Positions 36,883-49,130 of a stretch of 64,000 nt of DNA are shown here, piece after piece. The stretch lies in contig BQMF02000271.1 of NCBI GenBank assembly GCA_027922465.2, positions 248,001 through 312,000 on the forward strand, in the 5' to 3' direction. Below the pieces are notes generated by a model that worked only from the letters and a program-made list of their open reading frames with translations, searched no databases and was not told the DNA's origin. The translations under genes were made by a program, and so were the position numbers. This DNA is from Turritopsis dohrnii. Lineage: Eukaryota; Cnidaria; Hydrozoa; Anthoathecata; Oceaniidae. How positions within the stretch are numbered: position 1 is the stretch's first letter; every line of letters begins with the position of its first letter.

Positions 36883-37596
36883 AGCCTGGTTTTCACTGAT
36901 CGTCTTAACGCTTAAAACGCAGCGAGCGTAAACCTTAAAACACATTTTTCTATTTTGTAGTGAAAACAACCTTCAAACAATCATTGATCTTAGGGCTTAA
37001 AACAGTGATTTAACCAATAAAATAGATATCAAAAATCATTGATCTAAACTGTTTCAATACAGATATAAAAAAACATCATAATAAAAATGGTGGTCCTCAG
37101 CAAGCACCAAAAAGCCAAACAATTCTGGGTGAGAAAGTTGTATCAAGAAAGAAAGAGCTTAAGTTTTTTTTTTACGAACTGACAAAGGAACTAGAACTGT
37201 TCGACCGTGAATACTTTTTTACTTTATGAGAATGTCACCAGACAGGTACGAACACCTTCTATCCATTGTTGGTCCTAAATTACAGCGTCAGAAGACTCAT
37301 CTCCGCGAACCAATATCACCATTTTTTCATTCTTCGAACGTTTTTGTCTCCTAGGAACTCATTCAAACAATTAAAATATTTTAAGCGTTAAGACAAAAAT
37401 ATCAAAAAATTTTGATATTTTATTCTAAGGCCTAAAATATATTTTAAGCCTTAAGACTGATTACTTTATGTTCTCACGTGAACAACAAATATCTTAAAAC
37501 AGTAAAAATTTTTATATTTGTTGTAAGCCTTAAAACTGTGTTAAGGCTTAAGATCGCTGCGTTTTAAGCGTTAAGACGATCAGTGAAAACCAGGCT
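36883..37596 (+). mobile_element. PIF/Harbinger element with transposase remnant
   Basis: A 714-base element with inverted ends AGCCTGGTTTTCACTGATCG, flanked by TTA (36880-36882 and 37597-37599). Between about 37087 and 37345 a broken plus-strand frame reads KAKQFWVRKLYQERKSLS, ELTKELELFDREYFF and RMSPDRYEHLLSIVGPKLQ. This is the N-terminal part of a Harbinger transposase (the 'FRMSxxxFdxLLxxVGPxI' region). The DDE core is missing, so this is an internally deleted derivative. Confidence 0.85.
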
Positions 37597-37599
37597 TTA

Positions 37600-38985
37600 A
37601 GGTTTTTCTGTAAATCAAATTTAATAACATCAACTGTAAACACAAAAGCTAGCGTAAATGCTAGCGAGTTTTGAGATGTTTTGAAGATCAATCGATAGCA
37701 AGGACCTCCATCATACAGATATCAACGTTTCCTTCTTTGTGTTTTTTCATAAGCTGTCAATTTTCAAGTGTGTGTTGTATGAAATTATTATTTGTTTTCA
37801 AAAAAGTGATCTACGACATCTACATAATCGCATCATGGAATTCAGATTGGTTTATCATAATAATGAAATGTCTGAAACTTAACTGAATAGGCTGGTACCG
37901 CTTCAAGATACTAAAATAGTGCTTATAAGAGGCAACATCATACCAGTCATCTCGTTTTCAAGTTGCATAATAATATCACTATTGTTATTGTCCTAAAGCA
38001 TCAACTTTCATCATGTTCATTGATCATTATGCCAAATTCTGGAGTCGCCGAGACTTTGTAGAGGTGTATTTTGATTTCATAAAGTTATTATTATTGGTAA
38101 TCATCTTGTAAAAGAATCCCGCACTTTTTAACTCAACTGCAATATTAAAACCTATGAAAATTGTATGAGTAATAGAATATGAGTTTCTTTAGTAAAGTAG
38201 ACATCTGCTATGTTCCAGTAGCATGACATGAAATTTTTCATAAATGCTAGAAAGTGTAAAGTCTATTTCAATTTGACGGAAAAACAGACCGACATCGTTC
38301 GACATTCGATTAATCAGTATATGCTCCGTTGTTTGCGAAAGAATGGAATTGTAATTCTTAAACTTGCTGCAAACCTTGCGAAAACTTCATCTTACCACCA
38401 CAATACACCCTTCATTTCAATTTCATTTAATTCAGTTCATTTTCAAAGTGCTTATATCAGGATTTTAACGAGAGAACAGTTTTAGAGAGGCAGTGGGGCA
38501 ATAAACCCACAAGCACAGTTGTGTTCCGTCCTGACAACCGATCGTATTAATGCCAAGTCACTACACGCGTATATATACACTTAGGATGGATGTTGTATAG
38601 TGAACATGATTATGTTAAAGGGTATGAAATATTTAAAACCACTTTCGATGGTAATATGCATGCAAGTCGTCTTTCTGTTTCACCAATAGTTACAAGAAAA
38701 CATAGTTCATCGAAGTGAACAAATCCTGCCGTATATTTTCCTCATCGGTTTTGTTGGTATGTGTTTTTCTTCATGATTTGACTATTTTGAAGTCTACAAC
38801 ATTTTGCAACGCGTCGTATAAGTCCCTAACCTGCCACCATTGTTATGATAAACAACACGTTAATAGATTCCTATCAATGAAAAATGCTAACCTGTTGATA
38901 AGTCGTGATGTGTGTTGGCTAACGTTATGGATTCTTAAATTCGTATTTTTGTGCAAATGCGTTCTTCATTGAAGATATTCGATCA
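37600..38985. other. No gene recognised
   Basis: Short frames at 37671-37886, 38228-38485 and 38715-38972 show no known motif, splice support or repeat relation that I can see. Confidence 0.4.
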
Positions 38986-38989
38986 ATTC

Positions 38990-39520
38990 ATTAAAAAGGA
39001 AAATCTAGCCTGAATGCGTGTAGTGATAAGAGTGTTCAGGAAACTCCGTTAAGAAGGACGTTAGAAATCAGTGAGCCGCTATTGTTATTTAAAGTCAAAG
39101 AGAGATGGTTGCGCGCCATGTTCATGCAAATAAGAAGTAGCTTTCAAAACAATCTCTGTCATATATAAACACATAATTGAAAGGGACTGATCAACTTTGA
39201 TTCCCGACATGTGGCATACTCTAAAGATGCTGTCAGAATAAGTAGCTATGAAGAAATGTATCACTAAAGAAGCAAGAACCATTTCCATTGTTTCATTAAA
39301 ATAACACAATCTTGGAATAATATAGTGGCACAACTTTAATTGCATGCATTGATGTTTCCCATCCCACAGTATCATTGTCGCGTAGGCTAAGAAGCGACAT
39401 TAGAAATTCAGTGTGTCACTATTGTTACTTAGAGTCAAAACAAGACGATTGTGCGCCTTGTTTGTGCAAATAAGAAGTAACTGTCAAAACAAAGTCAGTC
39501 ATACATAAACAGATTGGTGA
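38990..39520. repeat. Dispersed repeat, two tandem half-copies
   Basis: TTAGAAATCAGTGAGCCGCTATTG (39062) recurs as TTAGAAATTCAGTGTGTCACTATTG (39396), both followed by TGTGCAAATAAGAAGTA-like sequence and CATA.ATAAACA. The same family is at 57070-57175. The part at 39210-39320 (GCTGTCAGAATAAGTAGCTA, then ATGTATCACTAAAGAAGCAA) matches 56735-56810 and 61580-61640. There is no coding evidence. Confidence 0.65.
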
Positions 39521-40513
39521 TCATCTTTGTACTTTGCCTTGGATTGAATGGTTCCTTGCATTTTTGTATTTGAACTTGTATTTAAATTTTTATATAAACT
39601 TATTATTAGAATTACTTTAGATAGAGCGTGACCTGAGTTCAAAACTCAAGTCAAAACTTTCTTTGCTTAAGATTACTTAAGATTGCTCTTATTTATGGCT
39701 AATACATTTCGTGAAGATATCCTGATGTGCATGACTACATAAGCAAACTTGGCCTTGGATCAATATTGATAAGATGAGTTTTAGTCCAATTTAGTATAGC
39801 GTTTTGAAGTAGTTTAAGGTATCTGAAGGACGCTTGACGCACGATACATACACACTTAATATTGAAGTTAGTTTTGATACTGGCTATATAGGCTAAAGTT
39901 GAGTGAGTTTAAAAAGGCTGCTGCAATAACCTATAGCTGTTCGTTCAGGTTTACTATTGAGCTAGACACACATATGAACACGAAAGTATAGAATAATTTG
40001 AATGTTTCTACCATATGTGAAACCATAGAGTCTATAAGATACTATATTATTATACGGCACCAGATTAATGTATTCGATGTCTTTGCGTGCTACTGGTATC
40101 TTGAACTTATCAAAGAATGGTTATTTACATCAATATGGATTTTAAAAAAGAACAGCTAGTACTCATGGCTATTTGTGAATAATTGTGTTTGTTTAGGTTT
40201 CCTGCTGAGCGCTACGCACATATGGGCAAAAAAGTGTAGAAGAATTTGGACGTTATGGCAATTGTCATACGTGAGACAATCAAGTCAAAGACAATCTGTT
40301 TCTGAAATGCCTTTGAGTGGCAATTTGGACTCTTATATCAAAGTTGGGTTCTTTGCATTGATACTGATAAGGTGAGTTGTCGTTAATAAAGACCAATTTC
40401 GTATAATATTTTATATTGGAAAATAAACTACGTTTGACGATCGACACGTTTAAACTTTTTAATGGAATTACTGGACTGTCTTTGTCGAATAAAGCCACTG
40501 CCGCTGCCTATAA

Positions 40514-41184
40514 AGGCTGGCGCAATTCGTCCAACATCGAAAATTTCTCATGACGCATTTGAGAAGTTTAAAAATTTATGAAAAATTCAAGAAGAAGAAA
40601 AAAAATCTTATCGGATGTTGGATGACGTTTGATCGCCGTCAAACATTTCATCCAACATTTTCGGCAAGATCAAAGGAAGGTTCCAAGTTTCGCTCGCTAT
40701 CTTTCATATTGGATGCATTGAGGCAGTTTTTGTCCAACGTATAAAAATTCTCTCTGCGCCGAGGTGCTAAAAAGCACTTAAGAAGGAAATTAAGTCACCT
40801 ATCTTTAGAATGAACTCGAAATCAGAGACATCCATCCTGAACATTTCTCTGAATCCATTTCTATACGCCACTATTTGTTCCTGAACAATATTTATGAAGA
40901 CACCCCTTTCCTTTTGTCTTTTGACCCTTTTTGTAGTTTTTCTTCTTTTTGGTTTTACATCTTCTGAATCCACAAGTTCATTTAATATTATCGTGGTTGC
41001 AAAGTCCTCTGCTTCCGTCATTTTGAATTGTCAAATGAATGAACGTGTGTTATTTTTAATACAATGTTGGAAGGAGCCGTGCAAATACACTTTTTAGAAA
41101 TTTTCGATTTTTTTTCTATGCGACATTTCATCCAACATTTCATCCAACATCGCGTTTGAAATGTTGGTTGCATTTGCGCCGGCT
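40514..41184 (-). mobile_element. PIF/Harbinger-like element, 671 bp
   Basis: Inverted ends AGGCTGGCGCAATTCGTCCAAC (left) and, inverted from the right, AGCCGGCGCAAATGCAACCAAC. The flanks are TAA (left) and TTA (right). ATTTCATCCAACAT words recur near both ends. It carries a single minus-strand transposase N-terminal fragment, so it is a deleted derivative. Confidence 0.75.
40767..41021 (-). pseudogene. Harbinger transposase N-terminal fragment
   Basis: An 84-codon frame from the ATG at 41021: MTEAEDFATTIILNELVDSE, a basic patch (KPKRRKTTKRVKRQKERG), then FINIVQEQ and FREMFRMDVSDFEFILK. This corresponds to the region in front of the DDE domain in PIF/Harbinger transposases ('RxERGxFxNIVxE ... 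REFLRMxxxxFExLLxxI'). The basic patch could be a nuclear-localisation signal. The catalytic part is absent and the frame stops soon after. Confidence 0.7.
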
Positions 41185-41619
41185 TTAACTGCTTATATTC
41201 ATGGCAATTTTTGAATAATTGGATTCTTTCGGGATTCCTGGCGAGCACGTTGTACATATGGACTCCAAAGTGTAGAATAATTTGGATGTTCCTGACATGT
41301 GTGATACGTGCGGTCATCGTGTCAAATAGTCAAATAGTCGATAGTTTTCAGCGCGAATCTGGTCAATTTCTTACGAGCTTTTATATTGCGCACTCGTTGG
41401 ACTTGCCAAGCATTGCCTTTATTCATTGCTCTTTCCAAAAGAATAGAGTCTCTAACATGTGTCATACGGGAGACCATGCAACCAAACGCTATCAGATTAG
41501 TGGGTTCGATTATTACGAGTGCACATTTGGTCTTGGATTAATCAAAAAATTGTTCCTCGCACCAATATCGATAAGGTGAAACTTAGTCGAACAAGACAAA
41601 ATTCGTACAAGATTTTATA

Positions 41620-43426
41620 CCGGGTGGGTAAAAAAAAAAACGCAACATGAATTAGGGGGCTCAATGCTAAACTTTTTAGAAAGATATAGTAACAGTTTTT
41701 GGGGAGCAGTTTTTTCAGTTAAAGTGGAACGTTTGTTTAAAATTTCAGTACAAAACAAGTAAGTTTCATCAAGTTATGTATTTTTTTGTATAAATAACTG
41801 AATTTCAATTGTTACATTTTGTTACAAAGCTGACGTCAAATTTCTTTTCTAATGACGATAAGTCACGCAATCTTCTTCTAAATTAAATTGTAAAATAAAA
41901 TAAACCATTGACAAGAATGAGAATCTATAGTTCACAAAATGATCATCCGAAAATCATCTTAATACATTTTCCTTCACTTTCAGAAACCGCGTTTAGACGC
42001 GGAACGAACTGTTTCAATGCTTTTCTGATTTCTTTTGTATCCTTTGCGACATCGGGCCAAACTTTTCGAATCTTTCTCTTTAACTCATTGATATTTTTGA
42101 ATGGATTACCAAATCTGTCCTCATAGACTTTGCTCTTTATCTTGTCCCAGAAATGGTAATCCAGGGGATAACAATCAGGCGAGGCAGGTGGCCATTCTGT
42201 GTGTTTGATAAATCGTTTGTTCAATTTTTCTCTGAGAAGATCTTGAACGAGCGTTGAGCGATGTGATGGAGCACTGTCTTGCAAAAAGATCCACCGTTCA
42301 TGTTTCAAGAGATGTTGGATGTTAGGGAGAAGTTCTTTAGTTAAATGTTTCTTGTAAGATTGACCATTCACTTTCATACCGTTATCATTTACGAAAAATG
42401 GTTTGGTTGCTCCCTTCCAAGAAACGCAAGCAGATACCATAATCTTCTTTGACAGTCTATTCTGCGTATGGAACAATTTCTCAGCTGGAATATCAGATTT
42501 ACTGCCCGATCCATAAACGCAGCTATTTTGGGGGTTGATTGGAATGTCAAGTGTAAAATCTTTTTCGTCTTGAAAGACACACTTTTCCACCATTCTGTTC
42601 TTCCCAAATCTTTCTGCTAAAAGTCCTGCTCTTACAGTTCTTCTTTCTTTTGTGCCTGCACTCATCATTGGTGTTTTTAAACGTTTGAATTGACGTAACC
42701 CTTTGCTTTTTACCATTCTCCGTATAGATGACCGACTGATACCAGTATGCTTTTCGATCTCCCGAGGGGACATATGGCTTCCTGGATCGTCCTCCTGAGA
42801 GCAAACGAGTTCCTCAACACGATCTTCATTTTTTTGGTGGTGACTGTCCGTGGTCTACCTGAACCTGCTTTTCTCTCCATGGAACCACTTTCTTTGAACT
42901 TTTTTAAAAGACGATAAACAGATACTCGATCCCAGTTTTTTGTAGGATGTTCCGCACAGATTCTATTGGCATTCCAACCCTTTTCAATAAAATCGTTTTT
43001 AATAACAGCTTTTTCATCGCTAGAGAACACCATTTTCTTTGAAAAAAACTTTCAAGATATTGTCTGATCGAGGTTTGAACTGGAAATGAATGTAACGACT
43101 TATGCAATGCAACAGATTCATAATAATGAACTGAAGGCATTGTAGTGCAAAGCGTAGCAAAAGTAGTTGACAGAAAAGAACGTACTTTAGCTTTAACTTT
43201 AAACGCATTACAACTTTTAACGTCAAATTTTGAAACATTTTGTAAATAGAGGCCTTCCCTAAAAGTTATATAAAAAATTTTTTATTCAACTTTATGGATT
43301 GGTTGTTTTAGAGAATGATCCTAGGCGGTTGGATATTGCTTTGTATAAAAATTGTAATCACAGCCTGAAGCTATTTTTGAGATATACTCACTTGAACTTA
43401 TGTTGCGTTTTTTTTGGCCCACCCGG
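41620..43426 (-). mobile_element. mariner-type transposon, nearly intact
   Basis: An 1807-base element with ends CCGGGTGGGTAAAAAAAAAA..CGCAACAT and the inverse ATGTTGCG..TTTTTTTTGGCCCACCCGG. It is flanked by TA on each side (41618-41619 and 43427-43428), the Tc1/mariner target. One transposase gene fills most of it on the minus strand. It is inserted in the family of 0.6-kb repeats, beside the 29-bp satellite. Confidence 0.95.
41943..43033 (-). pseudogene. mariner-like transposase, one frameshift
   Basis: The N-terminal frame from the ATG at 43033 has a helix-turn-helix region (WNANRICAEHPTKNWDRVSV, then RLLKKFKESGS). The frame changes near 42830 in a T-rich run. The rest is open to 41943: a second helix-turn-helix (MSPREIEKHTGISRSSIRRM), then FQDEKDFTLDIPIN (first Asp), WIFLQDSAPSHRS (second Asp) and PPASPDCYPLDYHFWDK (third Asp). 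Counting between the second Asp and the Asp of PLDYHFW gives 38 residues, instead of the 34 of typical mariner. It cuts and pastes the element via its inverted ends. One base of correction would open the gene, so this copy is young or the frameshift is a sequencing error. Confidence 0.9.
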
Positions 43427-43436
43427 TATTGCAAGC

Positions 43437-43975
43437 TAAAAACAATATCGATAAAGTGAGTTGCCATGCAGCAATATTGAAATAGCGAGTTTTCATGCAT
43501 TAATATCGATAAAGTGAGTTTTCTCGCAACAATATCGATATAATGAGTTTTCTCGCAACAATATCGATAAAGTGATTTTTTTGCAACAATATCGATATAG
43601 TGAGTTTTCTTGTAACAGTGTCGATAAAGTGAGTTTTCTTGTAACAGTATCGATAAAGTGAGCTTTCTTGTAACAGTATCGATAAAGTGAGTTTTCTTCC
43701 AACAATATCGATATAGTGAGGTTTCATGCATCAATATCGATAAAGTGGGTTTTCATTTATCAACATCAATATAGCGAGTTTTTACGTATCAATATAAATA
43801 AAGTGAGTTTTCTTACATTTATAGCGATAAAGTGAGTTTTCTTGCAACTATATCCATAAAATGAGGTTTATTGGGACAATCTCGATAAAATGAGTTTTCT
43901 AGCAACAATATCGATAATGTGAGTTGTCACGCAGCAATATCGATATAATCTTTATAAAGTGAGATGTCATGTTAA
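43437..43975. repeat. 29-bp satellite
   Basis: Around eighteen units of the type ATATCGATAAAGTGAGTTTTC. The 29-base period was checked at 43503, 43532, 43561 and 43590. Its core, ATATCGATAAAGTGAG, is the same as the end of the exon-like module of the 0.6-kb repeat (ATATCGATAAGGTGAG), so the satellite appears to have grown from that junction. The open frames across it are products of the repeat. Confidence 0.95.
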
Positions 43976-44865
43976 TTTTTGAAAAGAAACGATGCACGAG
44001 AGGAAAATGGCGCAGAAAGTTTTTTTATCATTCTTAATTGCATAAGTAATTCAAAATATTAGAAACGAAGCTATAATGTAATTTTCGAAAAGGTCTATTA
44101 CTTCAACGATATTTTTAGCAATACTCCTTATGTGGGCTAATTTTATAATACATTATGTAGATTGGATTTTTTTAAAAGCACTTATAAAACTTTCGACCAT
44201 CACATTTCACTAAAGTCTTCAGTTGTCAATGTATTAAGTTTCGGAATCTTTTGCTTGATAGGAGTAAAAACAAATTCATTCTGTATATATCTTACTTGTG
44301 ATATGCAATATATATTGTGCATGTTTTAGTTCTCATATTTCTCTCAGTAATGGGTTCAACTGCATTTAAACTTCTCTGTGAGGCTTTTGACTGTTGCTAC
44401 AAATACGTAACGAAGACTAAATATCTGGTTTCAACATACTGCGCTCTTCCATCTCATTAAAAAACGCAATGAACAGAATACCAACGTTATTTTTGACGTC
44501 GACCCACAAACGTTCTATTCGTTGGTTGATCCCATATGATCCCATATTTCTCCAGCATCAATGTATTCATTATCAAGTATTTATTGACATGCTGAGAAAG
44601 CTACCTATTCTGTCTGGCAACTCACAACAAGATCCACAAAAAAGGGAAATCTACCCAGACTAACTAAAAGAAATAAGTGTCCGCTTATCCGTCAAATACC
44701 CAAGTTGCCAGCTGATGCTAGTTCATTCACTGAAAAAAAAAAAAAAAAAAATGGCGTGTCGCAGCAGACATGCGCAAAGATTTACACGATTCATGATATG
44801 AAACTGTCCATTTTGCAGACCTTGTTCTTCTGAGAGAACTATAATTTTAAACTTAGGGATATCAT
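43976..44865. other. No gene seen
   Basis: AT-rich. A short A-run lies at about 44734-44751. The word TTTTCGAAAAGGTCTATTA (44082) resembles the end of the MITE at 11840. Confidence 0.45.
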
Positions 44866-44867
44866 TG

Positions 44868-45122
44868 TACACGTTACACACACGTTACGCACACGTTACA
44901 CACACGTTACATTTAATGTTCTAAGAAATCTATAGGGAATTTGACACGTTACACACGTTACACACTTTTTTTTATAAAAAGATATGTATTTGTTTTTTTT
45001 AAAACAGTTGATGTAACGTGTGTAACATGTTCCAAAACAGTGTACTTTATTGAAAAGTCAGCCAAAAAACAAGTGTAACGTGTGCGTAACGTGTGTGTAA
45101 CGTGTGTAACGTGTGAAACACT
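44868..45122. mobile_element. Fold-back made of CACGTTACACACACG words
   Basis: The left arm (about 44868-44915) holds four ACGTTACACACACGTTACGC-like words. The right arm (about 45010-45118) holds their inverse, GTAACGTGTGCGTAACGTGTG. The whole would form an imperfect hairpin. It is non-coding, possibly the remains of a DNA element with subterminal repeats. Confidence 0.7.
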
Positions 45123-46190
45123 TCTGTTTCTACTTTCATTATGTCACATTTTGTTTTGTTTGAGCCATCCTACACTGAGAAGATGTCCTAAGTAGCAGTC
45201 GTAACTAAGCACAAGTCCATAAACTAAATAAACAAAACCCCTTTTATATAATCTATGTATATATATATATACCTAATACATGAGGCAATGACTTAAACTG
45301 GACTCCAAGACTGTTTCTCAATGGTAGTAAAGGAGTACAGGGAATTATAAGCACAATTATTTTGATGATGAGATATCTCCTTCAAGATAATGACCTTGTA
45401 TTTCACTCTCTATAGTATATATAGTCCAGTTTATTTCTGCTGCCTTCAAATACTTGATACATTTTTCTTTGGCCTGAATAATCATAACTGTATGTTTGTA
45501 CATACTTTCCATAGCTTTGGCTATCAATGACACAGTGACATGCATAACGATTTTAAAATTGTATGGGATACATTGGCAGCTCAAACTTGATGGTATGCTT
45601 ATTTGTTTACCTTTTTAATAAGACTGTCTGGAAACCATGACTGACATGACTGGCCATGTAGATTTGTTTTTTGGCCAGAAAGTCTTTGTGAAATGCCTGT
45701 GTGTTATTGAAATGCAGTAAATAGAGATCTTTTTAATATTTTGTAGGCAAACCTCTGTTCATTTGTTTTTTTGAATTCAGACAAGCCCCCACAAAATATT
45801 TGGGAAAACCCCCTTCCCCCTGATCTCAATGTTTTATGAAGTGCTGCTAGGCCCCCGACTACTTTTCTTCACCCCAGAAACATTCTGTTATCTTTCAACA
45901 TAAGCAACATTGAATATATCATAAAAACGAAAACTCTAATCATCATAACCATAGAGCATTGTATACTATTCTAGTGATTCTCTTATGCAGTAATTGTTCT
46001 TCGTCAATTGTTTTTAATGTCTTCGTCCTCTTCCTTCAGCCGTCGCCATATCGTTTTGAAACCCTGGTGAGAACAGAATTAACTGACTGAGAAAATGTAT
46101 TTAAAAAAACACGTTCAAAAATAACTGCAAAAACTATTTTCAAAATTGTAACACTTTAAAAACGTCGTCTGTGAAAAAAAAAAGAATCTT
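45123..46190. other. No gene seen
   Basis: AT-rich, with a short TA microsatellite near 45255-45275. The minus-strand frame at 45357-45584 has no motif I recognise. Confidence 0.4.
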
Positions 46191-46194
46191 TTTA

Positions 46195-46455
46195 AGGCTG
46201 GTTCAGACCTGGCGATTACGGAAATTACGATGATTAAAATTCTGTGTAATCATCATAATCGTCGTAATATTTGCAATCGTCAAAATTGTTGTAAACGCCT
46301 GGCGATTACGACGATGAAATATCAAAAATTAGTGATTGCTTACTAATTACTAATGAAATACTTGAGAGTGTTCTCACCTGGCGATTGGCGATTGTGACGA
46401 TTAATTTATTTTTTAATCATCATAATCGTCATAATCGCAAGGTCTGAACCTGGCT
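46195..46455. mobile_element. PIF/Harbinger-type MITE, complete (second copy)
   Basis: A 261-base relative of the element at 36588: ends AGGCTGGTTCAGACCTGGCG and (inverse) AGCCAGGTTCAGACC, with TTA on both sides. It shares the ATTACGACGATTA interior and GAGAGTGTTC..CTGGCGATTGGCG. Confidence 0.85.
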
Positions 46456-46566
46456 TTACAGGAACAAAGTACTTTTTTACAAAGAAAGGTCTTTATGAAA
46501 AGAAAGCACGTTTTTTAATAGAAAGCGCATTTTTTAAAAGACAGATAAAAGAAGAAAGCCTTTTTA

Positions 46567-46970
46567 AGGCGGATTTACACACATCGAATTTTTCGCGAGA
46601 AGCTAATTTTTCGCTGGTGGCCCTTTGTTTTTGAAAATTCGATTGCGCAATAAAATTTCGTTTCATCGAATTTTTAGTCGTCTACAGAGTAGGATTGTGT
46701 TCAACTTTTTCGTTTGTCAAAAATTCGCTTGTGATAGACAACCAATCAAAGTACACACAAACTGCTGATTCAGTAACAATTAACTTATTAATAATACAGT
46801 AATTTTTTAAGTAACAGCTTCTTAAATTTATTCATCTTGTTTGTGTACAACCAGCCATGAAAACAGTAATTCGAGCACCAAAGTTTTGTTTGTATAAATC
46901 GAGATGAGGCAATATTTTCTCCGCTAAAAGTTTGCTTCGCGCGAAACATTCGCTGTGTGTAAATCCGACT
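46567..46970. mobile_element. TTA-flanked MITE, 404 bp
   Basis: Inverted ends AGGCGGATTTACACACATCG and (inverse) AGTCGGATTTACACACAGCG, flanked by TTA. The interior repeats CGAATTTTTCGCG-like words and is non-coding. The target suggests PIF/Harbinger mobilisation, but the ends differ from its neighbour at 46195. Confidence 0.75.
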
Positions 46971-47849
46971 TTAAAAAGATAGCGCGTTTTCAAATAAATG
47001 CAATTTTTTCTGCTTTCGCGCGCGATACTTAGGCAGCAAATTTTAAATTCGCATCAGGCCTTGCAAAGCTTTACAACGCCTGACCAGCGACACATAAATC
47101 TCGATATTGAAATAAGTTTAGATATAGCTTGAGTCTATAACAGTCGTTCACCATGCTTAAAGTTACTTTTATTCATAGCGATATGTGTATTATGTATTTT
47201 GTTTCGGTTCCCTGTTGAGCACGACGTACATTTGGACATATTGTATGGACATGGACATAGAGTATGGAACAATTTGGACGTTTTAGACGAATTGTGTTAT
47301 TCGTGGGGCCACCGAGTCAAATGCCATTAGATTAATGAATTTGATGCCTTTGAGGGCGAATATTACATCGGATTTCTCAACGAATGGTTCCTTGCATCAA
47401 TATCGCTAACGTCAGTATTAGTCAATTAAGCAAACATACGATATCGTAGTTGAAGGTGAAACTGACGTTTGTATTAGGCTTTATGTTTGAAACCTACAAT
47501 GCCTTACGATTAACACATAGAGATTGAATTTTAGAATTCATTTAGATACAGTGTGCATGGCCCCATGATTCTAATAAAGTCATTGGACTTTCTTAAAATT
47601 GCTTTTATTAACAACCATTTGTAAAATAATGGATTTCTATCGTTTGCACCCATGGACTTGTCTTGGATTTCTATCGTTTGCACCCATGGACTTAAAAAAA
47701 TTAGGATAAGGTGAACTGACATACGGAGACTCGGGTGGAAGAACCTTACATGTATGATACGAGATTCCATCGAGCCCATGCATCAATTTCGATGGGATGA
47801 GTGTAAACTGATGTGAGGTTTAGTAATGGAAGGTTAACAGCGCGTTACG

Positions 47850-49120
47850 ACCGACATGTAAAAAGGTGGCTATGGCTGTCTTTATCAAAAAATGTCATTA
47901 ACCTTTTCTAAAACGGCTTGTATTCATAATTTAGCTATTTTTTACTATTGCGTACACAATGTCGTAGCAGGTTGGATGGTCCTGAATTGTGTTGAAATTG
48001 TGATGATTGGTTATAATTTTTGCCGTGTGGTCAAAGCAAAAATATCAACAAAATAATTCACAGGAAGTTGTTTCTTGATGACTGGTCAAACATTCCAACT
48101 CCTCCTGTTTTTGATACGCCTTTTTAGTAAAACAAAGGTCGATTTGAGTAAATCTTAACGAAAACTATATACAAGTTTAGATAGAGCCTTAACAGTTTTA
48201 TTATTAAGTGAACGAATCTCCAGGGGAAAAGCGTTTTTGAAGTTTTTCTATAAATTACGTTCAATAATATCAACTGTAAACACAAATTCTAACGTGAAAA
48301 CGACGTGGATTTTCAGAAGGCTTTTTGAAAAGACTTAATCAGAGAAAATGGAAAATACTTTTGCGAAGACGAGGTAAAAACGTTTTTGTCGTATTCTTGT
48401 TTAAAAAACTATCGAGTTTCAAATGGGTGTTACATGAGGAAGCCTCCCTTGAAAATGTAAAGTTTGAGTTATCGTTGTAATATTGGTTGTCTTTACAAAG
48501 TGATCACGTTTTGGATCTGATGACATATGCAGGGTCAAGTCTTACATAATTAAATAATTACATAAAATGTATTGAATGAATTGGTTCCCATGCTTTTTAA
48601 GGGTTCCTTTTAGTCAAGTGTCGAGGCTATTCAGTGCTTTAGTGCAGTAATTCCAAACAGCGAGAGATGGCGGTAGATAAATTAGTCGTACTGAGGTCGT
48701 GACATCAGAATGACCATGATTCATATCGTACTAAGGTCGTGACATCAGAATGACCAATCTGTGACATCGTTTAATGTCATGAACGTCATAAGAGTGATAT
48801 TCTCTAGCTTGCAGAAAACTACAAGGTAGTCTTCATGATTCAATCTTTCTTGATTCTACCAGCTGTAGGTAAATTAAACATAAAGTGGTTTCATCAAAAG
48901 ATTTTAGCTTTTGTATATACACAATATGAGCTAGTCAAATTCATCTTAATTCCATAAGTACTTAATAATGACTTGCTTTAAAATGTTCATCTTTTCTTTA
49001 CCTAAATGTTTTTTGAATAAAGAGATTTTCAATCAAATTAAAGATAGTGGCGACAATGGCGACTTCAGCAGGAATTCCATTTATGTATTTTGATACGCGT
49101 ATCGGCACGTATCATTTCGA
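47850..49120. other. No gene seen
   Basis: GTACTGAGGTCGTGACATCAGAATGACCA occurs twice within 50 bases (48689 and 48729). ATACGCGTAT words near 49095 recur at 49625. Nothing coding was recognised. Confidence 0.45.
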
Positions 49121-49130
49121 GTTCATTAAG

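Larger units (their letters stand above)
28850..48000. repeat. Scattered copies of a ~0.6-kb repeat with an exon-like module
   Basis: Degenerate copies share, in order: GAGCACGACGTACATTTGGAC; TAGAATAATTTGGACGTT; TGTCATACGTGAG; CGCCATCAGATTAATGAATT; TTTGGCCTTGGATT; ATCGATAAGGTGAGTCTTAG; TCAATAAAGACCAAATTTG; then CAACGCCTGACGA and AATTAGTTTAGATACA. Members are at about 28980-29170, 31900-32080, 32090-32180, 33230-33420, 33480-33780, 39730-39890, 40060-40460, 41210-41610, 47050-47420 and 47420-47850. Two neighbouring members are about 600 bases apart, so this may be an old tandem array. The part before GGTGAGT often stays open and reads like HQINEFDAFECDFGLGFVKE. The function is unknown. Confidence 0.6.

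Noticed and set aside
43321..43734. Open frames with repeating THFIDTVTRKLTLSILLQ-type translation
   Set aside because: They are produced by the 29-bp satellite: each unit shifts frame and the frames overlap, so no protein is supported.
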